The notes under the pieces were generated by a model. It had not been told where the DNA came from. It worked only from the letters and a program-made list of their open reading frames with translations, and made no database searches. A stretch of 64,000 nt of DNA from the NCBI RefSeq assembly GCF_016924145.1, contig NZ_JAFFZO010000016.1, positions 1-64,000 on the forward strand. Direction: 5' to 3'. The first letter of the stretch is position 1. Each line of letters begins with the position of its first letter. Source of the DNA: Amphritea pacifica. GTDB lineage: Bacteria > Pseudomonadota > Gammaproteobacteria > Pseudomonadales > Balneatricaceae. The translations under genes and the position numbers were made by a program. Positions 63,716 through 64,000 of this stretch are shown here, one piece after another.

Positions 63716-64000
63716 ATGATTAAGCGCCAAACCAAATCAGAACTACGTAAGCAATTACAGCAACAAACTCAGGCATTCCTTAAACAGGGCGGTCAGGTTG
63801 CTGAAGTCGCTAGCGGTGCAACAGGTCTGGTGAATGGCTCTTATCGTAATGCCGGCTTTATTCTCAACCCTCAGCGTCAGGAACGCACCCCTCTGAATGG
63901 TGTACTGGCTCAGATTGATGCACGCAAAGCAGAACGCACTCAACGTGCTACCGCGGCACAAAAAACTACCCGGCAGCGCAAAAAAGTGATCTATGACGAT
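63716..64000 (+). CDS. Conserved-type hypothetical protein, cut by the window edge
   Basis: The first 95 codons are present and open to the edge. The sequence starts MIKRQTKSELRKQLQQQTQA and continues FLKQGGQVAEVASGATGL, followed by a basic segment with an ARKAERTQR run. No membrane or signal features. AGGGA about nine bases upstream supports the start. The FLKQGGQV stretch is loosely reminiscent of small RNA-polymerase or ribosome-associated regulators. I do not assign a function. Confidence 0.7.
   Translation, partial: MIKRQTKSELRKQLQQQTQAFLKQGGQVAEVASGATGLVNGSYRNAGFILNPQRQERTPLNGVLAQIDARKAERTQRATAAQKTTRQRKKVIYDD

Overview
The window looks like a chromosome segment of a marine gammaproteobacterium, most likely Oceanospirillales-like. 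This is inferred from gene content and gene order, not from a rRNA or marker-gene comparison. Genes are dense, mostly with Shine-Dalgarno starts, and no tRNA or rRNA gene was seen.

Left edge (1-3.45 kb): the start of a sedentary chromosomal integron. A divergent intI integrase (2472-3431) faces two gene cassettes on the minus strand, a SEC-C-like protein and a Sel1-repeat protein. Each cassette ends in an attC site whose R'' core pairs with that cassette's own first bases. Beyond the outermost attC the first 118 bases look like the 5' end of a group II intron. A phnA-like gene follows.

Alcohol oxidation region (4.1-38.6 kb): this is the heart of the window. It holds a full pqqABCDE set plus the peptidase pqqH, an exaC-type aldehyde dehydrogenase, and a PQQ alcohol dehydrogenase whose active site has the extra Asp of lanthanide-dependent enzymes. 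It also holds a second PqqD-like protein, a XoxJ/PedG-type binding protein, a PedF-type cytochrome c, a cupredoxin-like protein and a Sel1 protein. A four-gene PQQ-associated ABC export module, a Cache-PAS-GGDEF protein, an AgmR/ErbR-type LuxR response regulator, a soluble PAS hybrid kinase and a FIST-domain sensor complete the signalling and transport part. A porin and two chemoreceptors are also present. Unrelated genes lie among these: arfB, an argP/argO pair, cytochrome b561, a membrane LuxR protein and rlmJ. A short palindrome with core TAC-N4-GTA (best copy TAGTAC-CTTC-GTACTA) recurs in front of most alcohol genes and of the FIST, GGDEF and chemoreceptor genes. I read it as the operator of one regulon, probably bound by the response regulator at 30354-31022.

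Middle (38.6-47.9 kb): a SprT/YgjP-like protease and a MoxR-DUF58-TgpA operon come first. Next is a polymorphic-toxin-like gene with its immunity-like gene, a second immunity copy, and a fused remnant of the toxin tip. These are embedded in families of short interspersed repeats.

Right part (47.8-64 kb): ordinary housekeeping and transport genes. They are slyD, a nitronate monooxygenase, LysE, EamA and FetB-like membrane proteins, an ABC exporter, a large Cache-HAMP-PAS-GGDEF-EAL protein, an HD-GYP protein, endonuclease I, a DUF2947-like protein, an NlpC/P60 lipoprotein, a STAS-like protein and a P2-type ATPase. A gene cut by the right edge ends the window.
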